NCBI GenBank assembly: GCA_902168205.1
Contig: CABHOK010000011.1
Location: 124,001-188,000, forward strand
Length of the DNA: 64,000 bases
Source of the DNA: an uncultured Chitinophaga sp.
Lineage (GTDB): Bacteria > Bacteroidota > Bacteroidia > Cytophagales > Cyclobacteriaceae
Direction of reading: 5' to 3'
Shown here: positions 55,364 through 64,000 of the stretch, one piece after another
How the letters are laid out: each line of letters begins with the position of its first letter
Position numbering within the stretch: the first letter of the stretch is position 1
The notes under the pieces: generated by a model
Seen by the model: only the letters and a program-made list of their open reading frames with translations
Told to the model about the DNA's origin: nothing
Databases searched by the model: none
Made by a program: the position numbers and the translations under genes

Positions 55364-56911
55364 ATGCACAGTATGAAACGATATATAAAGTATATAGCTG
55401 TTACGGCGGTAACGTTACTGCCCCTCAGCGCGTGTAACGATTTTCTCGAAGTAAAACCGAAAGGTCTTGACCTCGAAGCAAACTACTACAAGAACCAGCA
55501 GGAAGCATTCAACGGTCTGGTTTCTGTATACGATGTGGTAGGATGGCAGGGTGGTAACCTGACTACGAAAGTAGGCGCAACACTTTCGGCATCTGACGAT
55601 CACCTCGGTGGAGGTGAAGGTACCGGTGACAAAACATTCACTACGTGGGCAGACTATACCCTTACACCGGCAACAGGTCCGCAGGAAGATCTCTGGAAGA
55701 AAGGTTTCTCCGGAATCTTCAGAGCGAATACCATGCTGCAGAAATTACCAGGTGTACCGATGGATGAGAATGTGAAGAAACGTTACATCGCGGAGACACT
55801 GGTATTGCGCGCACATTTCAACTTCGACCTGGTTCGCCTGTTTAAAAATATACCACTGCTGAACGAAACGGTTACACCAGACGAAATGTACAATGTAGTG
55901 CAGGCTACTCCGCAGGAAGTATATGCACAGATTGAGGCAGACCTGAAGGCCGCTATAGCAGAATCAAATCTTCCGAATACAGTTCCGGCTGCATCAGAAG
56001 GTGGTCGTGTTACACAAGGTATAGCGCATGCGTTGCTGGGTAAAGTATATCTGTACCAGCAGAAGTGGGCTGAAGCTGCAGCCGAGTTCCGCGAAGTGAA
56101 CGGAGCTACACCGGGTGCACTGAATGCTAAATATGGCTATAAACTTATCGATAACTTTGGAGACCTGTGGAAGTCAACAGCCGATGTGAAGTTTAACAGC
56201 GAGTCTATCTTCGAAGTAGGCTATACCAGTACATCGGCCGGTGGCTGGGGCTGTATAGCATGTACGGAAGGAAATATACTCAACATCATGACTGGTCCCC
56301 GCGGCTATACTACGAAGACTGCCAATGCACCTGACTATATATCCGGCTGGAGTTACTTCCCGGTAACACAAAGTTTGTTTGATGCTATTCACTACGATCC
56401 GCGCTATAAATATACGGTTGCCAACCTCGACAGCCTGAAACAATATGGTATAGCAGATTATACTCCGGGAGCGCAGAACACCGGGTACTTCCTGGAGAAA
56501 TTTGCCGGAAGAAAGTCAAATACACCGGTAGGACAAGCCGGAGCGCCTGAGCTTAACTATCCGCAGAATATGTACGAGATCCGTTTGGCTGATACATACC
56601 TGATGGAAGCAGAAGCACTGGTAATGGCAGGTAACGATTTAACAAGAGCTGCTGATCTTTTGAATGCGGTGCGCGCCCGTGTAGGACTGGGTGCTGTAGC
56701 AGCAACAATGGATAATATCAAGCGTGAAAGAAGACTTGAACTTGCCGGTGAAGGACACCGCTGGTTTGACCTGGTGCGTTGGGGCGATGCTGCAACAGCA
56801 CTTGCCGATCGCGGATTTGTTTCCGGCAAACATGAAATACTGCCTATACCGCTCAACGAGTTGAACAATACAAAACTGGAACAAAGCAAAGAGTACGGTG
56901 GTACACGATAA
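55364..56911 (+). CDS. SusD/RagB-family glycan-binding lipoprotein
   Basis: A 515-residue SusD: lipoprotein signal ending 'LPLSAC', then the usual 'NDFLEVKPKG' start, TPR-like helices ('YIAETLVLRAHFNFDLVRLF', 'GIAHALLGKVYLYQQKW') and the C-terminal 'RRLELAGEGHRWFDLVRWGD' signature. Starts at 55364 or 55373 are both possible, within 16 bp of the SusC stop. It forms the lid of the SusC transporter. Confidence 0.96.
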   Translation: MHSMKRYIKYIAVTAVTLLPLSACNDFLEVKPKGLDLEANYYKNQQEAFNGLVSVYDVVGWQGGNLTTKVGATLSASDDHLGGGEGTGDKTFTTWADYTLTPATGPQEDLWKKGFSGIFRANTMLQKLPGVPMDENVKKRYIAETLVLRAHFNFDLVRLFKNIPLLNETVTPDEMYNVVQATPQEVYAQIEADLKAAIAESNLPNTVPAASEGGRVTQGIAHALLGKVYLYQQKWAEAAAEFREVNGATPGALNAKYGYKLIDNFGDLWKSTADVKFNSESIFEVGYTSTSAGGWGCIACTEGNILNIMTGPRGYTTKTANAPDYISGWSYFPVTQSLFDAIHYDPRYKYTVANLDSLKQYGIADYTPGAQNTGYFLEKFAGRKSNTPVGQAGAPELNYPQNMYEIRLADTYLMEAEALVMAGNDLTRAADLLNAVRARVGLGAVAATMDNIKRERRLELAGEGHRWFDLVRWGDAATALADRGFVSGKHEILPIPLNELNNTKLEQSKEYGGTR

Positions 56912-56926
56912 TCAGTAAAGATACCT

Positions 56927-57805
56927 ATGAAAAAAAGTATATATACATTCAGCAAATACTTCGCGTGGTTAGGCATTGTAACAGCCGGAGTATTAACAGC
57001 ATGCCAGCCCGATGAGTTTGAAGATGGTAATGGCAATGGACTGAGCGATCCGGGTGTTTCTGCTTCATTTACAATTACACCGGTAGCAGGAAAAAATAAT
57101 ACATACGTATTGGCCGCCAATCAAACCGATCTCATTGGTGTACTATGGGACAAAGATGATGGCGTTGGTTTTCCGAAGAAGTTAGGTAAAGCTGTTGACA
57201 CCGTATTTTACCCGGATGCTGGTACTTATAATATTGTATTAAAAGCATTTGGACGAGGCGGTGTTTCAGCTACAGCGGCACAAACTCTTACGGTTGAGAC
57301 ATCTGACCCTGCTGCCGGTAACCTGGTAATAGGCGGTAAGATGAATCCTGGTGATGAGACAAGCTGGAACTTTGTAACCTATAATGCCAACGCTACATTT
57401 ACCATGATTGATGGTAAGCTTATAGCAAGCGGTGGTAGCGGTGGCCACGTAGGTGTATACCAGACTATACAGGTTGAAGGTGGCAAGAAGTATAAAGTGG
57501 ATATGACTGTTACCGGAAGCGGAGCTACCGACACCTGGTTTGAAGTATATGTAGGCACGGCTGCACCGGTAGATGGCCAGGACTATAAAGATGGCGGCAC
57601 ACGTTTAGGATTAAACACATGGGCCGGCTGTGGTAAAACAGCATTCAATGGAAAACTTTCTGCATTGTCTTGCTCTGGCACCGGTGGTGGTGTAGTTACG
57701 TTCGAACAGAGCGGTACAGTTTATCTCTTCGTCCGCACCGGTGGATCAAATTTAGGTACTACCGGTATAGCAATTGATAACGTAGAATTCAGGGGAACAA
57801 AATAA
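56927..57805 (+). CDS. Surface glycan-binding lipoprotein (SusE/SGBP-like) with PKD and CBM-like domains
   Basis: A 292-residue lipoprotein (lipobox LTAC), starting 15 bp after susD. An Asp/Gly/Asn-rich tether is followed by a PKD-like domain at about 45-125 ('FTITPVAGKNN', 'YPDAGTYNIVLKAFGRGG') and a C-terminal beta-sandwich at about 130-292 ('YQTIQVEGGKKYKVDMTVTG', 'IAIDNVEF') similar to carbohydrate-binding jelly rolls. Position and architecture match the surface glycan-binding proteins that assist SusC/SusD; it has no catalytic signature. Confidence 0.85.
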   Translation: MKKSIYTFSKYFAWLGIVTAGVLTACQPDEFEDGNGNGLSDPGVSASFTITPVAGKNNTYVLAANQTDLIGVLWDKDDGVGFPKKLGKAVDTVFYPDAGTYNIVLKAFGRGGVSATAAQTLTVETSDPAAGNLVIGGKMNPGDETSWNFVTYNANATFTMIDGKLIASGGSGGHVGVYQTIQVEGGKKYKVDMTVTGSGATDTWFEVYVGTAAPVDGQDYKDGGTRLGLNTWAGCGKTAFNGKLSALSCSGTGGGVVTFEQSGTVYLFVRTGGSNLGTTGIAIDNVEFRGTK

Positions 57806-57826
57806 AACAATTTCTCTTTTGCAATC

Positions 57827-57857
57827 ACAAGCTGCCAGTGTATCATTGGCAGCTTGT
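57827..57857 (+). terminator. Hairpin after the susC-susD-SGBP operon
   Basis: An 11-bp stem (57827-57837 with 57847-57857) with a 9-nt loop, followed by TTCAATT. It probably ends or attenuates the operon before the GH3 gene, which starts 66 bp later. Confidence 0.65.
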
Positions 57858-57922
57858 TTCAATTATAGGCAAACCAATCCTAATAACTGTGAGGCAGTAA
57901 TTAACTCTAACATTTCATAAGT

Positions 57923-60262
57923 ATGAAAAAAATTATAGGCACTTGTTGCCTTTCCATCGTGCTGATATTTTTATTTCAGGCACAAACTCCCATTCAACCT
58001 GTTACTACACAAGAGAAAGTAGAAGCGTTGTTAGCCAAGATGACGCTCGAAGAAAAAGTAGGGCAGATGGCACAGGTTACACTCGATGTAATTACCAAAG
58101 GTAAAAATGAATACGTAAGCGATGAGCCTCTTCAACTCGATATGGCGTTGGTTCGTAAGGCACTTATTGAGTATAAATTAGGATCAGTACTCAACACCGC
58201 GAATAACCGCGCGCGTACTCCGGAGAAATGGCATGAGATCATCAGCCAGTTGCAGGATGTAGCAACAAAAGAAACACGTTTAAAGATACCCGTTATATAT
58301 GGTGTTGATGCTATACACGGCACAACGTATACGGCAGGCGCCACATTTTTTCCGCAGCAAATAGGACAGGCTGCAACCTGGAATCGCGCTATTGTAAAGA
58401 AAGGTGCAGAGATATGCGCGTATGAGACAAGAGCATCATCTATACCCTGGAATTTTTCTCCCGTGTTAGACCTGGGTCGTGATGCACGCTTCCCGCGCTT
58501 GTGGGAAACGTTTGGTGAAGATGTATACCTTACCGCTGAACTCGGCAAACAAATGATCGATGGATATGAAGGTGAGAGCAACGATATAAAAAACCCTTAC
58601 CGCGTAGCTTCCTGTCTTAAACACTTCCTGGGTTACCAGGTTCCTAATTCCGGTAAAGACAGAACCCCGGCATTTATACCCGAGCTTGAATTACGCGAAA
58701 GACATTTACCGGCATTCAAGGCTGCCATCGATGCGGGTGCGCACACGGTAATGATTAACTCGGGTCTCATCAACGGAACACCTGTTCACGCAGACTATAC
58801 TATACTTACCAAACTGTTAAAAGAAGAACTCGGCTTTAAAGGTGTAGCCGTAACCGACTGGAAAGATATAGACAACCTGTATGAGCGAGATAAAGTAGCA
58901 GCCACACCGAAAGAAGCTGTGAAGCTGGCGATCAATGCCGGTATTGATATGTCGATGATTCCCTATAACTTCAAGTTCTGCGATTACCTGATCGCTCTGG
59001 TAAAAGAAGGTGAAGTACCGATGAGTCGCATTGATGATGCCGTAAGAAGAATACTCACGCTCAAGTTTGAGTTAGGTTTATTTGAGACACCGGTAACAAA
59101 CTATAAAGATTATCCGCAGTTCGGCAGCAAGGCATTTGAAGAATCTGCATACGTGGCTGCATCGGAATCAATCACGCTGTTAAAGAACAGTAATGGTGTA
59201 TTGCCCCTGAAGAAAGGTGCGAAGTTACTGGTAACGGGTCCGAACGCTAACTCGATGCGTTCACTGAATGGCGGCTGGTCATATTCATGGCAGGGTGAAA
59301 AGGTAAGCGAGTTTGGTGAGAAGTATAACACCATACTCGAAGCCCTTCAGCAAAAAGGCGGTAAAGACAATATAACTTTTGTACAAGGTGTTGCCTATAA
59401 AGACGATGGTAAATACTGGGAGGAGAAAGATGTAGATATTGATGCTGCTGTAAAAGCTGCTGCCAAAGTAGACTATATTATTCTGTGTGCTGGTGAAAAC
59501 TCCTATACCGAGAAGCCTGGCGACTTGCACGATTTAACTTTGTCGGCTAACCAGATTGCACTGGCAAAAGCATTGGTGAAAACCAGCAAGCCTGTTATAC
59601 TCGTATTGAACGAAGGTCGCCCGCGCCTGATCAGTTCTTTTGAGAGAGATGTACAGGGTGTACTGCAATCTTATTTGCCGGGTAACTTTGGTGGCGATGC
59701 CATTGCAGATATACTATACGGCACGGTAAACCCAAGTGGTAAACTCCCTTACACATACCCGATGTATGCCAACACACTGGTAACGTACGATCACAAACCA
59801 TCGGAGGAACAAAGTAAAATGCAAGGTGTATACGACTATGAATCTGATTTCGCAGTGCAATATCCATTCGGATTCGGTTTGAGCTATACATCGTTCCAAT
59901 ACAGCGATCTGCAAGTGAGCAAATCTGCTATTGCTGCCAACGAAAAGATCACAGTATCGGTAACGGTAAAGAATACCGGCACGCGCGATGGAAAAGAAGT
60001 AGTGCAGTTATTTATAGCCGATCAGTATGCTTCCATAACTCCGGATATGAAACGTCTCCGCGGTTTTGAAAAGATAAACCTGAAGGCGGGTGAATCGCAG
60101 AAAGTAACCTTTACCATTGCACCACGCGATATAGCCTTTGTAGCGAAAGATCTCCGCTGGACGGTTGAGAAAGGCGACTATGAAGTTAGCGTTGGTACAT
60201 TGAAAGCTAAATTTACCCTGAGTGAAGGCAAGACATTCGATGATAAAGCATCGAACTTGTAA
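57923..60262 (+). CDS. GH3 beta-glucosidase, exported
   Basis: A 779-residue GH3 enzyme that removes terminal beta-linked glucose from oligosaccharides, probably periplasmic (signal peptide 'IVLIFLFQAQ'). Three-domain BglX layout: TIM barrel about 25-390 with nucleophile Asp312 ('GFKGVAVTDWKDI'), alpha/beta sandwich about 410-640 with acid/base Glu in 'ENSYTEKPGDLHDL', and a C-terminal Fn3-like domain about 680-765 ('VKNTGTRDGKEVVQLFIAD'). It completes the breakdown of oligosaccharides brought in by the SusC/SusD pair. Confidence 0.95.
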   Translation: MKKIIGTCCLSIVLIFLFQAQTPIQPVTTQEKVEALLAKMTLEEKVGQMAQVTLDVITKGKNEYVSDEPLQLDMALVRKALIEYKLGSVLNTANNRARTPEKWHEIISQLQDVATKETRLKIPVIYGVDAIHGTTYTAGATFFPQQIGQAATWNRAIVKKGAEICAYETRASSIPWNFSPVLDLGRDARFPRLWETFGEDVYLTAELGKQMIDGYEGESNDIKNPYRVASCLKHFLGYQVPNSGKDRTPAFIPELELRERHLPAFKAAIDAGAHTVMINSGLINGTPVHADYTILTKLLKEELGFKGVAVTDWKDIDNLYERDKVAATPKEAVKLAINAGIDMSMIPYNFKFCDYLIALVKEGEVPMSRIDDAVRRILTLKFELGLFETPVTNYKDYPQFGSKAFEESAYVAASESITLLKNSNGVLPLKKGAKLLVTGPNANSMRSLNGGWSYSWQGEKVSEFGEKYNTILEALQQKGGKDNITFVQGVAYKDDGKYWEEKDVDIDAAVKAAAKVDYIILCAGENSYTEKPGDLHDLTLSANQIALAKALVKTSKPVILVLNEGRPRLISSFERDVQGVLQSYLPGNFGGDAIADILYGTVNPSGKLPYTYPMYANTLVTYDHKPSEEQSKMQGVYDYESDFAVQYPFGFGLSYTSFQYSDLQVSKSAIAANEKITVSVTVKNTGTRDGKEVVQLFIADQYASITPDMKRLRGFEKINLKAGESQKVTFTIAPRDIAFVAKDLRWTVEKGDYEVSVGTLKAKFTLSEGKTFDDKASNL

Positions 60263-60298
60263 ATAAAGTAGTCAGAAGGAAAAGGTTAAACAGTTGAG

Positions 60299-60327
60299 GC
60301 CGCTTCGCAAGAGCGGCTTCTTCATTT
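60299..60327 (+). terminator. Terminator after GH3 gene
   Basis: A 6-bp GC-rich stem (60299-60304 with 60312-60317), 7-nt loop, and a T-rich tail (TTCTTCATTT), 37 bp after the GH3 stop. Confidence 0.65.
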
Positions 60328-60498
60328 AAAGGTAAATTAAATGTTGCATCATATACTATATATCCATTCGTATCAAAGTATTGATTGTCAGCAACACGAA
60401 GTATACTGACGTAGTGCAGGCGTATACAATGGGCTGTGTTGTAGAGGTTGAAGTGTAGGCTTTTTGGTAAACTTCGTATAGGGCGACTATATATTTAT

Positions 60499-60508
60499 GG
60501 AAACGATT
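60499..60508 (+). promoter_or_regulatory. Shared RAAACGATT element before GH5 gene 2
   Basis: GGAAACGATT, 50 bp before the ATG and 1 bp after a -7-like TATATTTA. It overlaps a small inverted repeat ATTGTT/AACAAT (60506-60511 with 60518-60523). Same core as before susC and the first GH5 gene. Confidence 0.4.
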
Positions 60509-60557
60509 GTTGTGAAAAACAATGGTTGTACACATTTATAACTAAACCCTATAAACC

Positions 60558-62912
60558 ATGACGCCACAAGTTTTACTGAAGAGAACATTGTTTCTGCTCC
60601 TGTTGCTGGGCTTTACACACGCTTATGCGCAGAGTCGCCTGCGTGCCGATGGAACACGTATTGTAAACGCATCGAACCAGGAAGTTATTTTGAAGGGTGT
60701 TGGATTGGGAGGCTGGCTTTTGCAGGAAGGCTATATGCTGAACCCCAGTGGAGGAGGGACGCAAGGATCATTTAAAAAACGCCTCTATGATCAGGGGCAG
60801 ACCGAAGCACAAGTCGAAGCTTTCTATCAGAGCTGGCGAGACAATTTCATCACACAGGCTGATATCAACTGGATTGCAGATCAGGGCTTCAACTGCGTGC
60901 GTATACCCATGCACTATGATTTGTTCTTAACACCCGCACAACGCACTGTACGGAACAACGTTATTCGCAATTCGGCAAACTATACCACGTATATCAATTC
61001 ATTAACTACGTGGTATAATAACAATCAACTCTTTGTCGATCCGAACCTGGAAGGATTTCGTACGCTGGAAAACTGTTTGAACTGGTGTGCTGCCCGCGGA
61101 CTATATGTTATTGTAGATTTGCACGCTGCACCCGGTGCACAGGGTACTGATTCAAATATATCCGATGCACTGGTAGGCAACGATCTCTGGAACCGCACTA
61201 TATTTCAGGACATGACGGTGCGCCTCTGGGAGAAAATCGTAGCGCGCTATATCAACAACAACACCGTTGCTTTCTGGGACCTGATTAACGAACCGAACAA
61301 TGTACCGCAGAATCAAAGTATACATGCGCTCACCAATCGGTTGATCAATGCTATACGCGCACTCGGTGATACACACCTGATCATGGTGGAAGGAAACGGC
61401 TGGGGAAATAACTACGATTATCTCGAACCATTTACTTTTACAAACCGCTCCAACCTGGTATATAATGCGCACCGCTACTGGATTCCCGAAGGCGATGACT
61501 ATATACGCGATGGCAATCCCAACCAGATCAACCGGCTTATCAATCTTACTGAATTCAGAACACGACACAACGTACCGGTGTGGGTAGGTGAGACAGGCGA
61601 GAACTCGGACGAATGGCTGCGTCAAAATGTAGATAAGCTCAACGCCAATGGTATAGGCTGGGCGCACTGGACGTATAAACGCACGAGCTCTTCACCCAAC
61701 GCAGCGTTGCGCAGAATTATAGGACCCCCTTACCTCACCGATGGTGTATCAGCCATGACCGGTGTATTGAACAATATAAAGTTTGCTAATACGGTGGTGA
61801 ACAGCGGCCCGCTGGCAGCTGTTGATCCGAGACGCGGCAGTTCTACAACCTGCTCCGGTAATTATACATCTGTACCAGGAACCATTCAGGCTGAAGCATT
61901 TTGTTCGATGAGTGGTATACAAACCGAGAACACAACGGATACCGGTGGCGGACAAAATATAGGCTATACCGATACGGGTGACTGGCTGGGCTATCGTATC
62001 AACGTACCATCCGCGGGTACCTATACCGTTGAGTATCGTGTGGCAAGTGAAAGTGCCGGAGGAGGTATACGCCTGGAATCATTCGGTGGAGGTTCGGTTT
62101 ATGGAACAGTCAACGTACCGGCTACCGGTGGCTGGCAAACCTGGCAGACTATATCGCATACCGTTACGCTACCAGCCGGTTCACAAGAGATCGGTATAGC
62201 CATAACAGCCGGTGGTTTCAACCTCAACTGGTTCAGAGTGGTGGGCAATACCAGCACAGTTCCTATAGGACAAGTAATTTGGCTGCGCGGTATCAACAAT
62301 CAATATGTGAGTGGTGAGAATGGAACAACCGCTATGAATTGCAATCGTCCATCGCCCGGCACGTGGGAACAATTCACCGTAGTAGATGCAGGTGGAGGAA
62401 AGATAGCGTTGCGCAGCATGAATAAATATGTGTCGTCTGAAAATGGCGCAGCCGCGATTACCTGCAGTCGCGCGACAATAGGCGATTGGGAAAAGTTTGA
62501 CTGGGTGGTAAATGCCGATGGCAAAGTTTCGTTCCGCGGCAACAACGGCCGGTATATATCTTCAGAAAATGGAACCACTGCCATGACCTGTAACCGCACC
62601 TCCATCTCCGGTTGGGAAGCCTTTACCTATGGCACCGGGGCAGTCGCGCGAACAGCCGCACCCCAGGAAGAGATTGTCGAGAATAGATTGGAAGAAGACG
62701 GACTCGATGTATATCCGAACCCATCACCCGGTACATTTACCGTAAAAGTATCAAAGCCATCTACAGTAAGCATCATTACAACAACTGGCAAAGTAATTCA
62801 GAAGTCCGAAGTAAAAGATGTATTGCCCGTAGGTAAATTACCCGCCGGTATATATATCATACGAATGAAAAACACCAGGCGTGAAGTATCAAAAAAGATC
62901 GTAATAGAATAA
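60558..62912 (+). CDS. Secreted GH5 glucanase with CBM6, fascin-like trefoil and T9SS sorting signal
   Basis: A 784-residue paralogue of the GH5 at 45845-48622. Signal peptide to about 25; GH5 domain about 26-415 with '[12 protein letters not shown]', '[11 protein letters not shown]', acid/base Glu245 ('DLINEPNN') and nucleophile Glu345 ('VGETGENSD'). CBM6 at about 437-562 ('GTIQAEAF', 'DWLGYRINV'), then a fascin/beta-trefoil-like domain at about 570-695 built from three repeats around '[13 protein letters not shown]', '[13 protein letters not shown]' and '[13 protein letters not shown]', and a T9SS type A sorting domain ('[11 protein letters not shown]', '[10 protein letters not shown]'). 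It is exported to the surface or medium to cut beta-glucan (inference from GH5 type). Confidence 0.94.
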   Translation: MTPQVLLKRTLFLLLLLGFTHAYAQSRLRADGTRIVNASNQEVILKGVGLGGWLLQEGYMLNPSGGGTQGSFKKRLYDQGQTEAQVEAFYQSWRDNFITQADINWIADQGFNCVRIPMHYDLFLTPAQRTVRNNVIRNSANYTTYINSLTTWYNNNQLFVDPNLEGFRTLENCLNWCAARGLYVIVDLHAAPGAQGTDSNISDALVGNDLWNRTIFQDMTVRLWEKIVARYINNNTVAFWDLINEPNNVPQNQSIHALTNRLINAIRALGDTHLIMVEGNGWGNNYDYLEPFTFTNRSNLVYNAHRYWIPEGDDYIRDGNPNQINRLINLTEFRTRHNVPVWVGETGENSDEWLRQNVDKLNANGIGWAHWTYKRTSSSPNAALRRIIGPPYLTDGVSAMTGVLNNIKFANTVVNSGPLAAVDPRRGSSTTCSGNYTSVPGTIQAEAFCSMSGIQTENTTDTGGGQNIGYTDTGDWLGYRINVPSAGTYTVEYRVASESAGGGIRLESFGGGSVYGTVNVPATGGWQTWQTISHTVTLPAGSQEIGIAITAGGFNLNWFRVVGNTSTVPIGQVIWLRGINNQYVSGENGTTAMNCNRPSPGTWEQFTVVDAGGGKIALRSMNKYVSSENGAAAITCSRATIGDWEKFDWVVNADGKVSFRGNNGRYISSENGTTAMTCNRTSISGWEAFTYGTGAVARTAAPQEEIVENRLEEDGLDVYPNPSPGTFTVKVSKPSTVSIITTTGKVIQKSEVKDVLPVGKLPAGIYIIRMKNTRREVSKKIVIE

Positions 62913-62938
62913 AATCGGTATATCTCTTTACATCCATA

Positions 62939-62970
62939 GCAGCGCCTTTCAAGGCGCTGCTGCTGTTTTA
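62939..62970. terminator. Hairpin between GH5 and right-end regulator
   Basis: An 8-bp GC-rich perfect stem (62939-62946 with 62953-62960) followed on the plus strand by TGCTGTTTTA. It probably ends the GH5 transcript and may also serve the convergent regulator gene. Confidence 0.65.
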
Positions 62971-62981
62971 TGCTTTTGTAT

Positions 62982-64000
62982 TTAGAAATTCAGAATAAAA
63001 TCCTGAAGATTCTTATTTCGATCGAGCTGTATCTTCTTCCTTAGACGATACCGGCTAATCTCAACACCCCGCACCGATATATTTAAAAGCTGCGCTATTT
63101 CCTTAGACGATAAGTTCATGCGCAGGTACGCGCTCAATTTTATTTCTTGCGGACTCAACGTAGGAAAGGAGGCTTTGAATCGATTCGTAAAATCGCCATG
63201 CACGCGATCGAAGTGAAATTGGAAATGTTCCCAGTCAGCATCGGCTGATATATTTTGTTCGATGTTGCGTGTAATCTGCGTGAGTTCCTTTTTGATTTCT
63301 TCGTGATTATTTTTCTTGAGTATATGCGCGAGTTGGTTTTTAACACCCGTTATAAATTCATTCTTGTTTAACAAGTGCATCGTAGAAGTAGCGAGTTCGT
63401 TATTCATGTGCTGCAGTTCCGATTCCAGCTTTTCATTTTGAAGTCGCGTAATTTCTTCCTGCGATTGCTGTGAGAGCATTTCGAGCTCGGTATCTTTCTG
63501 ACTTAACTCTTCCTGCTGCTTCTGTTCCAGTAGTTTTTGCTCACGTTGATATTTTCGATCCAGCAGATTGAAACCCGTAAACAGCAACGCAATTACCGAT
63601 ATACCATAGATAGAATACGCCCACACCGAACGATACCACGGTGGGAGAATGGTAAAAGCATAGGTCGCCTCACGACTCACTTCTCCATTTACGTTGCGTG
63701 CGTGTACATGAAATATATAGTTACCCTCCTTGAGGTTGGTATACTCTTTCAGCGTTTTGCTGCTCCATTCCGACCAGCCCTTTTCATAGTTTTCAAGGTA
63801 GTATTGATAGGTGAGATCGGCATTGCCTTCGTACGAAGTAGCTGCAAAGGTAAAGTCGATGGAATTGCTCGCGTAAGGAAGTTCGGGTTTGAAATCCGGT
63901 TGCTGCTTATCGGTAATGGAATCGTGCACACTATGATTTCCGAAAAACAGCGTAGAGTCTCCGTTGTTGGATGTGCCTACCGTACGGATCAAGGTTTGAA
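62982..64000 (-). CDS. Propeller/Y_Y_Y/LuxR-HTH membrane regulator (5' part outside window)
   Basis: C-terminal part (about 339 residues) of a second one-component regulator of the same type as the one at 48872-51880; the frame is open through the window end. Visible: Y_Y_Y domain ('YYLENYEKGWSEWSSKTL', 'LKEGNYIFHVHARN'), one membrane helix ('SVWAYSIYGISVIALLFTGF'), a Gln/Glu-rich coiled coil, and the LuxR-type HTH ('LSPQEIKLSAYLRMNLSSKE', 'NISVRGVEISRYRLRKKI'). It converges on the GH5 gene and may co-control this locus or the next one to the right. Confidence 0.9.
   Translation of the reverse strand, partial: QTLIRTVGTSNNGDSTLFFGNHSVHDSITDKQQPDFKPELPYASNSIDFTFAATSYEGNADLTYQYYLENYEKGWSEWSSKTLKEYTNLKEGNYIFHVHARNVNGEVSREATYAFTILPPWYRSVWAYSIYGISVIALLFTGFNLLDRKYQREQKLLEQKQQEELSQKDTELEMLSQQSQEEITRLQNEKLESELQHMNNELATSTMHLLNKNEFITGVKNQLAHILKKNNHEEIKKELTQITRNIEQNISADADWEHFQFHFDRVHGDFTNRFKASFPTLSPQEIKLSAYLRMNLSSKEIAQLLNISVRGVEISRYRLRKKIQLDRNKNLQDFILNF

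Overview
The window looks like chromosomal DNA of a free-living, glycan-degrading member of the Bacteroidota, most likely of the Cytophagales/Chitinophagales type. The signs are SusC/SusD pairs, type IX secretion (T9SS) C-terminal sorting domains, Y_Y_Y/beta-propeller sensor proteins, VCBS/FG-GAP and WG-repeat proteins, many lipoproteins, moderate GC content, and promoter matches to the Bacteroidota TTTG / TAnnTTTG pattern rather than strong Shine-Dalgarno sites. I see no rRNA, tRNA, CRISPR array, IS element or prophage. The only mobile-like gene is a free-standing NUMOD4/HNH-type endonuclease relative.

Region by region. 1-10.3 kb: the end of a glycan-uptake locus with a 5'-truncated SusC, SusD, a small lipoprotein, a very large VCBS/UnbV lipoprotein on the other strand, and a GH89 alpha-N-acetylglucosaminidase. 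10.4-24.5 kb: mixed accessory genes, mostly on the minus strand. They are an intradiol-dioxygenase-like lipoprotein, a decayed SnoaL/NTF2-like gene, an AraC regulator beside a truncated paralogue that has lost its DNA-binding half, a GH43 enzyme, a sugar O-acetyltransferase, a cyclophilin-like protein, a triple-PAS histidine kinase, a lipoprotein/membrane-protein pair, an orphan molybdopterin oxidoreductase subunit and a nitrilase. 25-38.5 kb: a propeller/Y_Y_Y histidine kinase, a VOC protein, a membrane glycosyltransferase, a WG-repeat protein, a DUF3500-HupE pair, a divergent YceI/HxlR pair, a small ORF coupled to a CBS-PAS protein that has a kinase dimerisation helix but no ATPase domain, and the HNH-like gene.

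38.7-45.8 kb is the most striking block. A fibronectin-III lipoprotein and a TonB-dependent receptor are followed in one tight operon by a TPR/SpoIIE phosphatase, a SiaB-family kinase and a SiaC-family (DUF1987) phosphoprotein. This is the set that in Pseudomonas forms the SiaA/B/C partner switch, but here the diguanylate cyclase SiaD is absent and an outer-membrane receptor is present.

45.8-64 kb is a compact polysaccharide-utilisation locus. It has a propeller/Y_Y_Y/LuxR-type membrane regulator, SusC, SusD, a glycan-binding lipoprotein, a GH3 beta-glucosidase and two secreted T9SS GH5 enzymes, with part of a second regulator of the same type at the right edge. The GH5 signatures suggest a beta-glucan substrate. 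A shared RAAACGATT-type element lies just downstream of a -7-like sequence in front of SusC and both GH5 genes, and is a candidate common operator.
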